DNA of 64,000 nt from Limnohabitans sp. (GTDB taxonomy: Bacteria; Pseudomonadota; Gammaproteobacteria; Burkholderiales; Burkholderiaceae_C), in the NCBI GenBank assembly GCA_018882835.1, contig VERE01000008.1, positions 19,066-83,065 on the forward strand. Reading direction: 5' to 3'. A model generated the notes under the pieces. It was not told where the DNA came from, searched no databases, and worked only from the letters and a program-made list of their open reading frames with translations. Position numbers and translations under genes: made by a program. The stretch's first letter is position 1; each line of letters opens with the position of its first letter. Shown here piece by piece: positions 17,947 to 27,237 of this stretch.

Positions 17947-18318
17947 ATGAAGGCTCAACAATTCATCGAACAGGCCACGGCAGACGCCATGGCACTCCAC
18001 ACCCGGCACCGCGAGGCTTACGAGGACACGTTCGACTACCTGGCGCGCCCAGGGCGAACGGTCATTGTGATCAAGAAGCCCTGGCCGATCGGAAGATCGG
18101 GCAAGGTCTTTGAGTTCAGCGAACCAACCGACGGGTATTTCCGTGTTGGCGTCGAAATGGACGGCAAGCGGATTTACATTCCGGCCTACGCGCTGGCACG
18201 CTGGCTAGGCGCGCCCGATTGCGAAAAAGCCGAACTGCGCCACTTCTACTTTCTGATGAAGCTGAATGCTGGCGGCTTTCCGGAGTTTCCGGACGATTCG
18301 GAAATTTTCGAGAACTGA
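17947..18318 (+). CDS. Hypothetical protein (123 aa)
   Basis: An acidic soluble protein of 123 residues from ATG 17947; an in-frame ATG at 17860 would add 29 residues. It has a helical N terminus (QQFIEQATADAMALHTRH), then a beta-rich middle with TVIVIKKPWPIGRSGKVF and RIYIPAYALARWLG, and ends PEFPDDSEIFEN. No signal peptide or metal motif is visible. It is convergent with cysA, with eight bases between stops. I do not recognise the family; reading-frame conservation of charged and hydrophobic blocks makes it likely real. Confidence 0.55.
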   Translation: MKAQQFIEQATADAMALHTRHREAYEDTFDYLARPGRTVIVIKKPWPIGRSGKVFEFSEPTDGYFRVGVEMDGKRIYIPAYALARWLGAPDCEKAELRHFYFLMKLNAGGFPEFPDDSEIFEN

Positions 18319-18325
18319 GCCACGC

Positions 18326-19426
18326 TCAGGCAGCTTGGGCATCGGCCACGAACACCCGCGCCTTGCGCGGGTTGACCACCAGGGTTTCGCCTTCTTTAAA
18401 GCCCTGTTGGTAGAACAGCTGGGCTGAAATTTGCGCCTCAATGATGCGCTGTTCTTCACCTGGGGCCAGCGCCAGTGCCTCGAGTTCTAGCCTCGCCACA
18501 GGCCCGACCACAATCGCCCGGGTCAACTGAGCCACAATGCCTTTGTCACCGTTGCTGTAGCGACGCACATCCAGGTCGTGCGGACGCACATAGGCGAAAG
18601 CTTTGGCATCCTGGACCCCTTGGTGCTCCGGCGCGGCCCATCGAACAGCGTGGTGATCTGCGCCGATATGCATCTCTCCTTCATGGGCACGGCCATGAAA
18701 CAGGTTCACATCACCCAGAAAGCCATACACAAACGGGCTGGCCGGATGGTCCCAGACCTGTTGCGGCGAGCCAACTTGCTCGACGCGCCCGCTGTTCATC
18801 AACACCACGCGGTCGGCCACTTCCAGGGCCTCTTCCTGGTCGTGGGTGACAAAGATGCTGGTGACATCCAGGTCCTCGTGCAGACGACGCAGCCATCGGC
18901 GCAGTTCTTTGCGCACCTTGGCGTCCAGCGCGCCGAAAGGCTCATCCAATAACAACACCTTGGGCTCCACCGCCAAGGCCCGCGCCAGCGCGATGCGTTG
19001 GCGTTGGCCGCCTGACAGCTGCGAAGGGTAACGATCGGCCAGCCAATCGAGTTGCACCAGACCCAGCAAATCATGAACCTTGCGCTTGATTTGCGCTTCG
19101 CTGGGGCGCAGGCCACGCGGCTTCACGCGCAGGCCAAAGGCCACGTTTTCAAACACCGTCATGTGCCGGAACAAAGCGTAGTGCTGAAACACAAACCCCA
19201 CTTGGCGTTCGCGCACATGGACATGGGTGGTGTCTTCGCCGCTGAACAGAATGTGCCCGGCGTCGGCTGTCTCGAGTCCGGCGATGATGCGCAGCAAAGT
19301 GGTCTTGCCGCAGCCAGACGGGCCCAACAACGCCACCAATTCGCCTGAATGAATGTCCAGGCTGACATCGCGCAGCGCCTGAAAATCGCCGAACTGCTTG
19401 TGGATATTGCGTACTTCAATGCTCAT
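18326..19426 (-). CDS. cysA: Sulfate/thiosulfate ABC transporter ATPase CysA
   Basis: A 366-residue ABC ATPase. Walker A GPSGCGKT, the signature [15 protein letters not shown], Walker [13 protein letters not shown] and the switch histidine ([10 protein letters not shown]) are all present, followed by the C-terminal TOBE-type regulatory domain. ATG 19426 is chosen because TGAGGA lies seven bases upstream; a TTG at 19432 is less likely. It drives import of sulfate/thiosulfate through CysT/CysW. It is the last gene of a cysT-cysW-cysA operon. Confidence 0.95.
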   Translation of the reverse strand: MSIEVRNIHKQFGDFQALRDVSLDIHSGELVALLGPSGCGKTTLLRIIAGLETADAGHILFSGEDTTHVHVRERQVGFVFQHYALFRHMTVFENVAFGLRVKPRGLRPSEAQIKRKVHDLLGLVQLDWLADRYPSQLSGGQRQRIALARALAVEPKVLLLDEPFGALDAKVRKELRRWLRRLHEDLDVTSIFVTHDQEEALEVADRVVLMNSGRVEQVGSPQQVWDHPASPFVYGFLGDVNLFHGRAHEGEMHIGADHHAVRWAAPEHQGVQDAKAFAYVRPHDLDVRRYSNGDKGIVAQLTRAIVVGPVARLELEALALAPGEEQRIIEAQISAQLFYQQGFKEGETLVVNPRKARVFVADAQAA

Positions 19427-19435
19427 GTTCAATCC

Positions 19436-20323
19436 TCAAGTGGGGGACGTGGCATGGCCGGGCTGAGCTCGGGCCATGGGCTTTTCCGGTGGCAAACTGG
19501 CAGTGGCTTCGCGTTCGCGTGATTGCTGCCATTCCACAATGCTTTTGATGGCCAGGGTGACCAGCGCCAGCAAAGCCAGCAAAGAGGCCACCGCAAAGGC
19601 GGCCACTGACTGGTACTCGTTGTAAAGAATTTCCACATGCAAAGGCATGGTGTTGGTCTGGCCGCGAATGTGACCAGACACCACCGACACCGCGCCAAAC
19701 TCGCCCATGGCGCGCGCGTTGCAAAGGATCAGGCCGTAGATCAATCCCCACTTGATGTTGGGCAAAGTCACATACCAAAAAGTTTGCCACCCGCTGGCGC
19801 CCAACACAATGGCCGCCTGTTCTTCGTCACTGCCCTGTGCCTGCATCAACGGGATCAACTCGCGGGCAATGAAAGGGAAGGTGACAAACACCGTGGCCAG
19901 CACAATGCCTGGCACCGCAAAGATCACCTTGATATCGTGCGCTTGCAACCAGGGGCCGAACCATCCCTGGGCGCCAAAAACCAGCACATAGATCAAGCCC
20001 GCCACCACCGGAGACACCGAGAAAGGCAGATCGATGAGCGTGATCAGCAATGACTTGCCTCTGAACTCGAACTTCGCAATGGCCCAGGCAGCGGCCACGC
20101 CAAACACCAGGTTCAAAGGCACGGCAATGAGCGCGGTGAGCAGGGTCAAGCGAATGGCAGCCCAGGCATCGGGCTCTTGCAAGGCCACCCAATAGGCATC
20201 CAGCCCCTTGCGCAGCGCCTCGGTGAAAACCGCCAACAAAGGCAGCAAGAGGAACAAGCCCATGAAGGCCAGGGCCAAACCCACCAGGGTGTAGCGCACC
20301 CAGCGCGGTTCAGTGGTACTCAT
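19436..20323 (-). CDS. cysW: Sulfate ABC transporter permease CysW
   Basis: A 295-residue inner-membrane permease with about six transmembrane segments, the binding-protein-dependent transport motif around [22 protein letters not shown] and the CysW-type [20 protein letters not shown] segment. The start codon overlaps the cysT stop by four bases (ATGA), and cysA begins 9 bp after its stop, so the genes are translationally coupled. With CysT it forms the membrane channel for sulfate or thiosulfate. Confidence 0.95.
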   Translation of the reverse strand: MSTTEPRWVRYTLVGLALAFMGLFLLLPLLAVFTEALRKGLDAYWVALQEPDAWAAIRLTLLTALIAVPLNLVFGVAAAWAIAKFEFRGKSLLITLIDLPFSVSPVVAGLIYVLVFGAQGWFGPWLQAHDIKVIFAVPGIVLATVFVTFPFIARELIPLMQAQGSDEEQAAIVLGASGWQTFWYVTLPNIKWGLIYGLILCNARAMGEFGAVSVVSGHIRGQTNTMPLHVEILYNEYQSVAAFAVASLLALLALVTLAIKSIVEWQQSREREATASLPPEKPMARAQPGHATSPT

Positions 20324-21162
20324 ACGGGGGCTCCTGAACGCTTGCGCTGCCAGGCTTGCAAGGCATTGATGACCAACAACAGCAAGAAGGAAAAAACCAG
20401 CATCACCACCGCCACGGCCGTGGCGCCGGCATAGTCGTACTGCTCCAACTTGCCGATGATGATGAGCGGCGTGATTTCAGAAATCAGGGGCATGTTGCCC
20501 GCAATGAAAATCACCGAGCCATATTCGCCAATGGCACGCGCAAAGGCCATCGCAAAGCCCGTCAACAACGCTGGCGCCAACGACGGAAAAATGACGCGGC
20601 TGAAAGTTTGCCAGCGTGTTGCACCCAGGCATGTTGCGGCTTCTTCCAGCTCTTTTTCTGCATCCTCCAGCACCGGCTGAACTGTGCGAACCACAAAGGG
20701 CAAGCCAATGAATATCAGGGCGATCACCACGCCGTTGGGATTGAAAGCCAGCTGAATCCCCCAAGGCTCGAGGTACTGGCCAATCCAGCCATTGCCAGCG
20801 AGCAATGCCGTCAGTGAAATGCCTGCAACCGCTGTGGGCAAAGCGAACGGCAAGTCGACCAAGGCATCGACAAATTTTTTACCCCAAAAGTCATACCGCA
20901 CCAGCACCCAAGCAATCAGCAAGCCAAACACCCCATTCACCAGCGCAGCAATCAACGACGCCCCGAACGTCAAACGGTATGAAGCCATCACACGCGGCCC
21001 TGTGACCGCTGTCCAGAATTGGTCCCAGGTTAGCGTGAATGTTTTGAAAGTCAGTGCAGACAGGGGAATGAGCACCAGCAAGCTGAGGTACAAAAGCGTG
21101 TATCCCAGGGTAAGGTTGAAACCAGGCAAGACACGGGCACTGGCCGTGGGGCGTCGGAACAT
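20320..21162 (-). CDS. cysT: Sulfate ABC transporter permease CysT (CysU)
   Basis: A 280-residue permease with about six membrane helices and the inner-membrane transport motif [21 protein letters not shown]. The segment [17 protein letters not shown] is characteristic of CysT. It is the first gene of the cysTWA operon. The promoter must lie in 21163-21267, an AT-rich gap shared with the divergent GrdB-like gene. In E. coli the periplasmic binding protein directly precedes cysT; here the sbp gene is displaced by that opposing gene. Confidence 0.95.
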   Translation of the reverse strand: MFRRPTASARVLPGFNLTLGYTLLYLSLLVLIPLSALTFKTFTLTWDQFWTAVTGPRVMASYRLTFGASLIAALVNGVFGLLIAWVLVRYDFWGKKFVDALVDLPFALPTAVAGISLTALLAGNGWIGQYLEPWGIQLAFNPNGVVIALIFIGLPFVVRTVQPVLEDAEKELEEAATCLGATRWQTFSRVIFPSLAPALLTGFAMAFARAIGEYGSVIFIAGNMPLISEITPLIIIGKLEQYDYAGATAVAVVMLVFSFLLLLVINALQAWQRKRSGAPV

Positions 21163-21267
21163 GAATAAACTACTGTTGAATCGCGAAGACGCATTGTGAA
21201 GAGTTAAGCTTCAAACTCAAACGAATCAATTGTTGTTTGTTAATTCACTTCTGATCTAAAGGCCCTT

Positions 21268-22176
21268 ATGACCGCGCAAGCCTCACCACCTACCCTGTAC
21301 ATGGACCGCACTCGGCGCTATTACCTGGCCTTGGGTTATGAGAATCCTTATGCATGGGCCCATCACGAAAGCGCCCCTTTTCACCCGCACAGCCTGCCCC
21401 TCGCAGACACCCGGGTCACCTTGGTCACCACGGCCGCGCCGTTTCAAGCAGACAAAGGGCCGCAAGGTCCTCGGGCACCCTACAACGCCAGCCCTAAGTT
21501 CTACAAGGTGTACTCAGGCGACACCCGACAAAGCCATGATGTACGCATTGCACACGTGGCCATTGACCGCTACCACACCCACATGGAGGACATGAACAGT
21601 TGGTTCCCCTTGCCCGCCATGCAACGCCTGGCCACTCAGGGTCTTTTTCAATTGGCCCCGCGCTTTCACGGCTTGCCCACCAACCGTAGCCAACGGCACA
21701 CCTTGGGCGTGGATGTTCCAGACCTGATTGCGCGCTGCCAGCATGACCAGGTAGATGCCGCCTTGCTGGTTGCCAACTGTCCCGTCTGCCACCAAAGCTT
21801 GTCGCTGGCAGCGCGTGAACTAGAGGCCGCCGGCATCGCCACCGTGGTCATGGGGTGTGCCCGTGACATCGTGGAGCACTGTGCAGTGCCACGCTTTTTG
21901 TTCAGCGACTTTCCGCTGGGCAACGCCGCCGGCAGGCCGCACGACATCGCCAGCCAAGAGGCAACGCTGCGCCTGGCCTTGCAACTGCTGTGCGAGGCCA
22001 AAGCCTCACAAACCACATGGCAGTCCCCACAGCGTTGGTCTGACACCGACGCATGGAAAGCCGACTATGCCAATCCCGATTTGTTGTCTGCCCAAGAATT
22101 AGCGACCCTGCGAGAAGAGGCTGAACGCGTACGCATTGAGGCCAAAGCCTTGCGCGAAAAAACCCTTCAAGACTAA
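21268..22176 (+). CDS. Glycine/sarcosine/betaine reductase selenoprotein B-like protein, Cys form
   Basis: A 302-residue protein of the GrdB/PrdB-like family known from clostridial glycine and D-proline reductases. Family-typical stretches are KFYKVYSGD, DVRIAHVAIDRYHT, LPTNRSQR and VVMGCARDIVEHC followed by PRFLFSDFPLGN. Selenocysteine-type chemistry would be replaced by cysteine: the candidate redox pair is NCPVCHQS (Cys171, Cys174), with Cys197 and Cys205 nearby. The C terminus is a charged helix. It sits on the plus strand between cysTWA and sbp, both on the minus strand, which suggests sulfur-linked control or function (inference). Actual substrate unknown. Confidence 0.75.
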   Translation: MTAQASPPTLYMDRTRRYYLALGYENPYAWAHHESAPFHPHSLPLADTRVTLVTTAAPFQADKGPQGPRAPYNASPKFYKVYSGDTRQSHDVRIAHVAIDRYHTHMEDMNSWFPLPAMQRLATQGLFQLAPRFHGLPTNRSQRHTLGVDVPDLIARCQHDQVDAALLVANCPVCHQSLSLAARELEAAGIATVVMGCARDIVEHCAVPRFLFSDFPLGNAAGRPHDIASQEATLRLALQLLCEAKASQTTWQSPQRWSDTDAWKADYANPDLLSAQELATLREEAERVRIEAKALREKTLQD

Positions 22177-22185
22177 GCGCCTTAC

Positions 22186-23196
22186 TTATTTCTTCAGGTA
22201 AATCTGGTCAAACGAGCCACCGTCGGCGAAATGCTCTTTGTCTGCCTTGTCCCAACCACCGAAAGCTTGTTCGATGGTGAAAAGTTGCAGTTTGGGAAAT
22301 TGTTTGTCGTATTTGGCCTTGGCCTTTTCGCTGATGGGACGATAAAAGTTTTTGCCCGCGATGTCCTGCCCCTCATCTGAGTACAGGTACTGCAAATAAG
22401 CCTCGGCAATTTTGCGCGTGCCCTTGCGGTCCACGTTTTTGTCCACCACGGTCACCGGTGGTTCGGCCAGAATGCTGATCGAAGGGTAAACAATGTCCAC
22501 TTTGTGGCCAAATTCCTTTTCCAGTAGGTGAGCCTCATTTTCCCAAGAGATGAAAACATCGCCCTGGTTGCGTTGCGCGAAAGTCACCGACGAACCGCGG
22601 GCGCCGGTGTCAAGCACAGGCACATTCTTGTACAACTGACCGACGAACTCTTTGGCCTTGGCCTCGCCCCCGTATTTGCGTTTGGCGAACTCCCAGGCGG
22701 CCAGGTAATTCCAGCGGGCGCCGCCAGAAGTTTTAGGATTGGGCGTGATGACGCTGATGCCGGGTTTAACCAGATCATCCCAGTCTTTGATGCCCTTGGG
22801 GTTGCCCTGCCGTACCACCAGCACAATGGTTGAGGTGTAAGGCGATGAATTGTGGGGTAGGCGTTTTTGCCAGTCTTTGGGAATCAGTGCGCCATATTTG
22901 TGCAATGCATCGATGTCACCCGCCAGGGCCAGGGTGACCACATCGGCATCGATGCCATCGATGACCGAACGCGCTTGTTTGCCTGATCCGCCGTGCGACT
23001 GCTTCACGGCGATGTCTTGGCCCGTCTTGGCTTTCCAGTTTTTGATGAAGGCGCCGTTGAACTCGGCATACAGTTCACGGGTGGGGTCATAAGACACGTT
23101 CAGCAAAGTGGCTGTGTTTTGCGCGCTGACCAGGCCTGCGGTGGCCAGGCCCCACGCCAAGGCAGCACGGCGAAGAAGGCTTTGAATGTTGTTCAT
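22186..23196 (-). CDS. sbp: Periplasmic sulfate/thiosulfate-binding protein
   Basis: A 336-residue sulfate-binding protein. From ATG 23196 it has a signal peptide ([19 protein letters not shown]), then [13 protein letters not shown] and [16 protein letters not shown], which are hallmark ligand-loop segments, plus [14 protein letters not shown] and later [17 protein letters not shown]. An in-frame extension to 23268 is less likely because it precedes the signal peptide. It feeds CysTWA. It is convergent with the GrdB-like gene (nine bases between stops) and thus transcribed separately from cysTWA. Confidence 0.94.
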   Translation of the reverse strand: MNNIQSLLRRAALAWGLATAGLVSAQNTATLLNVSYDPTRELYAEFNGAFIKNWKAKTGQDIAVKQSHGGSGKQARSVIDGIDADVVTLALAGDIDALHKYGALIPKDWQKRLPHNSSPYTSTIVLVVRQGNPKGIKDWDDLVKPGISVITPNPKTSGGARWNYLAAWEFAKRKYGGEAKAKEFVGQLYKNVPVLDTGARGSSVTFAQRNQGDVFISWENEAHLLEKEFGHKVDIVYPSISILAEPPVTVVDKNVDRKGTRKIAEAYLQYLYSDEGQDIAGKNFYRPISEKAKAKYDKQFPKLQLFTIEQAFGGWDKADKEHFADGGSFDQIYLKK

Positions 23197-23266
23197 TTTT
23201 GAATCTCTTGAATCCAGCCAAGTAGTGATGACTTGGATTCTGCTCAGGGATTTAAAAAACTGGAAC

Positions 23267-23282
23267 AACTGAATTTTCAGTT
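23267..23282. promoter_or_regulatory. Palindrome upstream of sbp
   Basis: AACTGAA (23267-23273) and TTCAGTT (23276-23282) form a 7-bp inverted repeat about 70 bp upstream of the sbp start. It lies in the 150-bp gap shared with the divergent small secreted protein gene. It is a candidate operator, perhaps for CysB, but the match to a known site was not tested. Confidence 0.3.
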
Positions 23283-23418
23283 TCTTATTACCAAATCATC
23301 TATAACGCCATTTCGCGAGAGATATTTCTGTCAATTCGCCCTCTGCGCTTGATGGACATCAATTTCTTTTCGCTCAAAAGGTTTATCTTTCAACTACCGA
23401 TGCTTTTGAGAAAACGCC

Positions 23419-23763
23419 ATGCCCTTGTTTGAACGCACTTTTGCAAGCCGTTGCCGTATTTGGCTGCTACTGGCTGTGCTGGCCTGTGGTCTGGCCCAAG
23501 CTTCCAGCACCTTTCCGGTGGTACACCTGAAAGATCTTCCGGAACCGCTGCGACTGCATTGGGCAGGTCTGAAGCCCGAGATGCAGTCCACCAGTCATTG
23601 CGCTGCAGCCTTTGACAGCCATTCGGACACGGACAAAATGGTGATGAAGTGTTCCATCCACATCAAGATGTCCGCCGAGGGTGAACGCCGGGCCATGCGC
23701 TACTGCGATGAGCAGCGTGCCGAGCGAAAAATCAAAGCGCCTTGCCGTTTGGTGGAAGAGTAA
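23419..23763 (+). CDS. Small secreted four-cysteine protein, unknown
   Basis: A 114-residue protein with a clear Sec signal (RIWLLLAVLACGLAQA, cleavage near residue 28). The mature part of about 86 residues holds four cysteines (61, 78, 96, 109), suggesting two disulfides in the periplasm, and ends in a basic, helical tail. No CxxCH, so it does not bind heme c. It lies between sbp and the end of the sox cluster and is convergent with soxH. I do not recognise the family; a sulfur-related role is only a guess from position. Confidence 0.6.
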   Translation: MPLFERTFASRCRIWLLLAVLACGLAQASSTFPVVHLKDLPEPLRLHWAGLKPEMQSTSHCAAAFDSHSDTDKMVMKCSIHIKMSAEGERRAMRYCDEQRAERKIKAPCRLVEE

Positions 23764-23772
23764 GACCGGGTT

Positions 23773-24777
23773 TTAAAACGCTTCTTTTTCGGCCTCGAGG
23801 TACGCCAGGCTGGTGTACTTGCCGATGTTGGTCTCAAAGCCCTGCATGGTTTTCGCGCGCGCAGCCACACGCGGGTCGCGCAACACCCGGGCCTTGGCGT
23901 CGGCTTCCGACAAGCCTTCTTTGACGGCTTGCAGACACGGCTCCCAAATGCCTGAAAGAAATGCCCCGTAGGTTTGCAAAATATCTTTGCCGCTCACGCC
24001 ATGCCCGGGGACCCACAATTGTTCGCCCGCGGCATTGCGCAGCGCATCGTAGTACTTGAAAGTTCCCACATAGGAACCGTCGTCCAGGTTGGCGATACGG
24101 TTGGCCATGGCGATGTCGCCAATGGCCGTGACTTTGTCTTCCACCACTTCAACGCAGAGGTCAGCGGCGGTGTGGGCACGGCCGTAGAAATGCATCTTCA
24201 GCGTGACGTCGCCAAACTTGAAGGTCTGACCGTTTTCAACCGTTCGGTTGGGCGCCACCACGCGGGTGCCAGCGGTGGACTGGTTGGTCCACTTTTCCAT
24301 CAGGGTGAGCCAGGTGCTGCCTTCAAAGCCGCGAATCATCTCTTGCGTATGGGGCAAGGCATAAATCGGCAGTTGCTGTCCGAAGGCCTGGGCAAAGGCA
24401 TGGTTGCCCAACCAATGATCGCCATGGAAATGGCTGTTGAACACAGCCACCACCGGCAATGGGGTCACCTGCCGGATCATGCGAATGACCATCTGACCAA
24501 TTTGCAAGGAGCTGCCCGAGTCCAGAATCACCACGCCAACGGATGTGACCACAAAGATCACATTGGACATCATGCCGCGGTTTTCTGGCGTCGGAAAACC
24601 ATCGGGGGCATAGACCATCCATACATGCCGCGAGAGCTGCACCGGGGGGATGTCGCCCACCGGTGGGCCTTGGATGAAGTCTTGTGCTTGCTGCGCCAGC
24701 AATTGCACATCTGGCCACAATCCAGCCAGCGCCACCGAGGCCGAAGTCGCCCCTAGAAATGCGCGCCGCGAGGTCAT
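23773..24777 (-). CDS. soxH: SoxH-like metallo-beta-lactamase-fold hydrolase
   Basis: A 334-residue exported metallohydrolase. The N terminus TSRRAFLGATSASVALAGL is a Tat-type signal. The zinc motif NSHFHGDHWLGN (His116, His118, Asp120, His121) is followed by a GRAHTAADLCVEV segment and VPGHG, as in the MBL superfamily. SoxH is found at the end of several sox clusters; its reaction is unproved, possibly acting on thiol or persulfide adducts. ATG 24777 overlaps the soxB stop as ATGA, so it is coupled to soxB. Confidence 0.82.
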   Translation of the reverse strand: MTSRRAFLGATSASVALAGLWPDVQLLAQQAQDFIQGPPVGDIPPVQLSRHVWMVYAPDGFPTPENRGMMSNVIFVVTSVGVVILDSGSSLQIGQMVIRMIRQVTPLPVVAVFNSHFHGDHWLGNHAFAQAFGQQLPIYALPHTQEMIRGFEGSTWLTLMEKWTNQSTAGTRVVAPNRTVENGQTFKFGDVTLKMHFYGRAHTAADLCVEVVEDKVTAIGDIAMANRIANLDDGSYVGTFKYYDALRNAAGEQLWVPGHGVSGKDILQTYGAFLSGIWEPCLQAVKEGLSEADAKARVLRDPRVAARAKTMQGFETNIGKYTSLAYLEAEKEAF

Positions 24778-26507
24778 GCCGCGTAGCCTGCGTTTGGCAG
24801 GCCTCCGGTGATTTTGGGCGCATTGAGCTGGCGTGGCTTGATCTTGCCGCCTTGGGCCTTGAGCCATTGCTCCACCACATCCCAGACCTGCTTGTTACCT
24901 TGCGTGCGAGCCTCTTCGGCCACGGGTGCCCAGCCAGCCACTTTGTATTTTTTGCCGGCCTCGATCAGTTGCCCTTTCAAGCGCATATCACCGATGCGCC
25001 CCCCCATGCGTGCAGTGGGGTCGCAACTGAATTGCAAGCCGCCCACCCGAACCATGTCGCCGCCTTGCTGGTAGTAAGGGTCTGGATTGAACAAGTTGTC
25101 GCACACGTCTTCGAGCACGGTCTTGAGGGTCTCGCCGCTCATCTCGGTCACGGTGGCATAGGAATAGGTCGTGGCGGTCATGTCCATCAGCCATTCACGG
25201 GTGATGGCCTGCCCAGGCAACAAGGTGGTGCCCCAGCGAAAGCCCGGCGAAAAGGCGATTTCTGCCCCTTGCACATCCATCAAGGCGTCAACTAGGAGTT
25301 GGTCCCCTGTACCATTGAAGTTGCCACGCCGATACAACAGCCCCTCGGTGACGGCCAGTTGTTCGCTCAGTTTGGATGCGTAGGGCGCGCGGATTTTTTG
25401 AATCAGCGCCGCCATTTCGGCATCGGCCGGCAGCATGTTGGAAAACACGGGCAAGAGCTTGTAGCGGAAGTCGCTGACTTTTTTGTCTTTCACTTCAAAG
25501 TCGAGCACACCTAAAAATTTTCCGTTCGAGCCGGCATTGGTCACGATGGTCTTGCCGCTCTTGTTGGATACCAGGGTGGCTACCGGCATGCCATCGTGTG
25601 TATGGCCACCCAGGATGGCGTCGATGCCGCTGACACGGCTGGCCATTTTCAAATCTACGTCCATGCCGTTGTGGCTCAACACCACCACCACCTGCGCGCC
25701 TTTGCCACGGGCCTCGTCCACCATGGCCTGCATGTTCTGGTCTTGTATGCCGAACTCCCAGTCGGCCACCATGTAACGCGGGTTGGCAATCGGCGTGTAT
25801 GGAAAAGCCTGGCCGATGATGGCGCATGGCACACCATTGATCTCGCGAATCACATAGGGTTTGAACACTGGGTCGCCAAAGTCGGAGGTCTTGATGTTCT
25901 GCGCCACAAAGTCCACTTTGCCCGCGAAATCTTTTTCGACGATTTCTTTGACGCGCTCCATGCCCAGGGTGAATTCCCAGTGGCCGGTCATGACATCCAC
26001 ACCCAGCAATTTGCAGGCATCCACCATGTCTTGGCCGTTCGTCCACAAACTGGTGCCCGAGCCCTGCCAGGTGTCGCCACCATCCAGCAGCAAAGCACCC
26101 GGGCGACTGGCTTTCATGCGCTTGACCAAGGTGGCCAGGTGCGCAAAACCGCCTACCTTGCCGTAGCGCTTGGCGGCTTTTTCATAATCCAGGTAAGTCA
26201 GGGCGTGGGCTTCGGCGGAGCCAGCACGAACCTTGGCAAATTTCAACAAATGCTCACCCACCAGATGGGGCAAGTGGTTTTGCATGCTGCCCAGACCCAT
26301 GTTAATGCTGGGTTCGCGAAAATGAATGGGTAGCAGCTGCGCATGGCAGTCGGTCATGTGCAAAAAAGACACGTTGCCAAATCTGGCCGTGTCGTACAAG
26401 CCTTGGGCCGCCGTGGCTGCCTCGGCTTCAGCATAGACACCGAGTCCCATGCCAGCCATCGTGCCGGCGCCCAGCACTTGCATGAATTCACGCTTGTTCA
26501 GATCCAT
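24774..26507 (-). CDS. soxB: SoxB thiosulfohydrolase
   Basis: A 577-residue periplasmic manganese enzyme that hydrolyses the sulfone group from SoxY-bound thiosulfate, releasing sulfate. Calcineurin-like metallophosphatase motifs are visible: HMTDCHAQLLP, LLDGGDTWQGSG, VVLSHNGMDVD and ILGGHTHDG, then the 5'-nucleotidase-type C-terminal domain. The N terminus (NKREFMQVLGAGTMAGMGLG) is a Tat-like signal in which the pair is Lys-Arg. A terminator precedes it, so soxBH may have a separate promoter around the ATAT-rich 26520-26530. Confidence 0.95.
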   Translation of the reverse strand: MDLNKREFMQVLGAGTMAGMGLGVYAEAEAATAAQGLYDTARFGNVSFLHMTDCHAQLLPIHFREPSINMGLGSMQNHLPHLVGEHLLKFAKVRAGSAEAHALTYLDYEKAAKRYGKVGGFAHLATLVKRMKASRPGALLLDGGDTWQGSGTSLWTNGQDMVDACKLLGVDVMTGHWEFTLGMERVKEIVEKDFAGKVDFVAQNIKTSDFGDPVFKPYVIREINGVPCAIIGQAFPYTPIANPRYMVADWEFGIQDQNMQAMVDEARGKGAQVVVVLSHNGMDVDLKMASRVSGIDAILGGHTHDGMPVATLVSNKSGKTIVTNAGSNGKFLGVLDFEVKDKKVSDFRYKLLPVFSNMLPADAEMAALIQKIRAPYASKLSEQLAVTEGLLYRRGNFNGTGDQLLVDALMDVQGAEIAFSPGFRWGTTLLPGQAITREWLMDMTATTYSYATVTEMSGETLKTVLEDVCDNLFNPDPYYQQGGDMVRVGGLQFSCDPTARMGGRIGDMRLKGQLIEAGKKYKVAGWAPVAEEARTQGNKQVWDVVEQWLKAQGGKIKPRQLNAPKITGGLPNAGYAA

Positions 26508-26538
26508 AATTTTGCAATCACTGATATATGAATGACAA

Positions 26539-26563
26539 AAAAACCCGGACCAGCCGGGTTTTT
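26539..26563 (-). terminator. Rho-independent terminator between soxX and soxB
   Basis: Perfect 10-bp arms, AAAAACCCGG and its complement, around a 5-nt loop; on the minus strand the stem ends in a T-run (seven T in total). It follows the soxX stop and should end or attenuate the soxCDYZAX transcript before soxB. Confidence 0.85.
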
Positions 26564-26567
26564 CCAG

Positions 26568-27221
26568 TCACTTGTTGACAGGTGAACGGGGATCGAGCAA
26601 CAGGGCGACAATGTCGCGGATTTGTTGTTCGTTGAGGATGCCCATGTGGCCGGCACGCGGCATGTTGGAACATGCGTTGTAGGCTTTGGAATTCCAGATC
26701 TTGCCCCAGGTGTATTCAACGATTGGTTTGGCTTCAGGACTGTTGGGATCGGTCACACCACGGATCTTGCCGTAGTTGTGCAGACTGGGTCCAATCGTTC
26801 CGTAGGAAATTTCCTTGGCGTCGATCTGGTGGCAGTTGTAACAATTGCCACCACTGACCGTCCCCGGCGGATCGGTCCAGGTCAGGCCACGACCGCTTTG
26901 GGCGATTTTTTCGCCTTCTTTCCAGTCCCCCAGAAACTGGCCATTGGCCGGCCAACGAATCGTCTTGAGGTTCATGGCCTCGATGTCCTTGGCGGTTTTC
27001 TCATCCAAGGGCTTGCCGCTGACATCGGCTTCGCTGCAAGCACGGCTGGTCTCGTCGATGTTGAGCACCCGATCGACACCGACTGGCCCCTCGGAGCGGA
27101 AAGAAGCCTTCACAATGGCATCGGTCAGGCTGTTGAGCTCGCTGGTGCTGGGCAAGGATGCGCAGCCCGCCACCACCAAGGCTGCAGCCAGGGCGGCCCC
27201 GAGTTTGGTTTGCATTTTCAT
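26568..27221 (-). CDS. soxX: SoxX, monoheme cytochrome c of SoxAX
   Basis: A 217-residue c-type cytochrome with heme site CYNCH (127-131) and a likely axial methionine in CSNMPRAGHMG (Met187). The signal peptide ends near VVAGC, which could also be a lipobox. It pairs with SoxA to couple thiosulfate oxidatively to the SoxY cysteine. ATG 27221 is chosen: GGAGAGGAC precedes it, whereas the open frame further upstream lacks a signal sequence. The protein is longer than some SoxX, owing to an extended N-terminal region before the heme. Confidence 0.92.
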   Translation of the reverse strand: MKMQTKLGAALAAALVVAGCASLPSTSELNSLTDAIVKASFRSEGPVGVDRVLNIDETSRACSEADVSGKPLDEKTAKDIEAMNLKTIRWPANGQFLGDWKEGEKIAQSGRGLTWTDPPGTVSGGNCYNCHQIDAKEISYGTIGPSLHNYGKIRGVTDPNSPEAKPIVEYTWGKIWNSKAYNACSNMPRAGHMGILNEQQIRDIVALLLDPRSPVNK

Positions 27222-27237
27222 CTGTCCTCTCCCCGCT

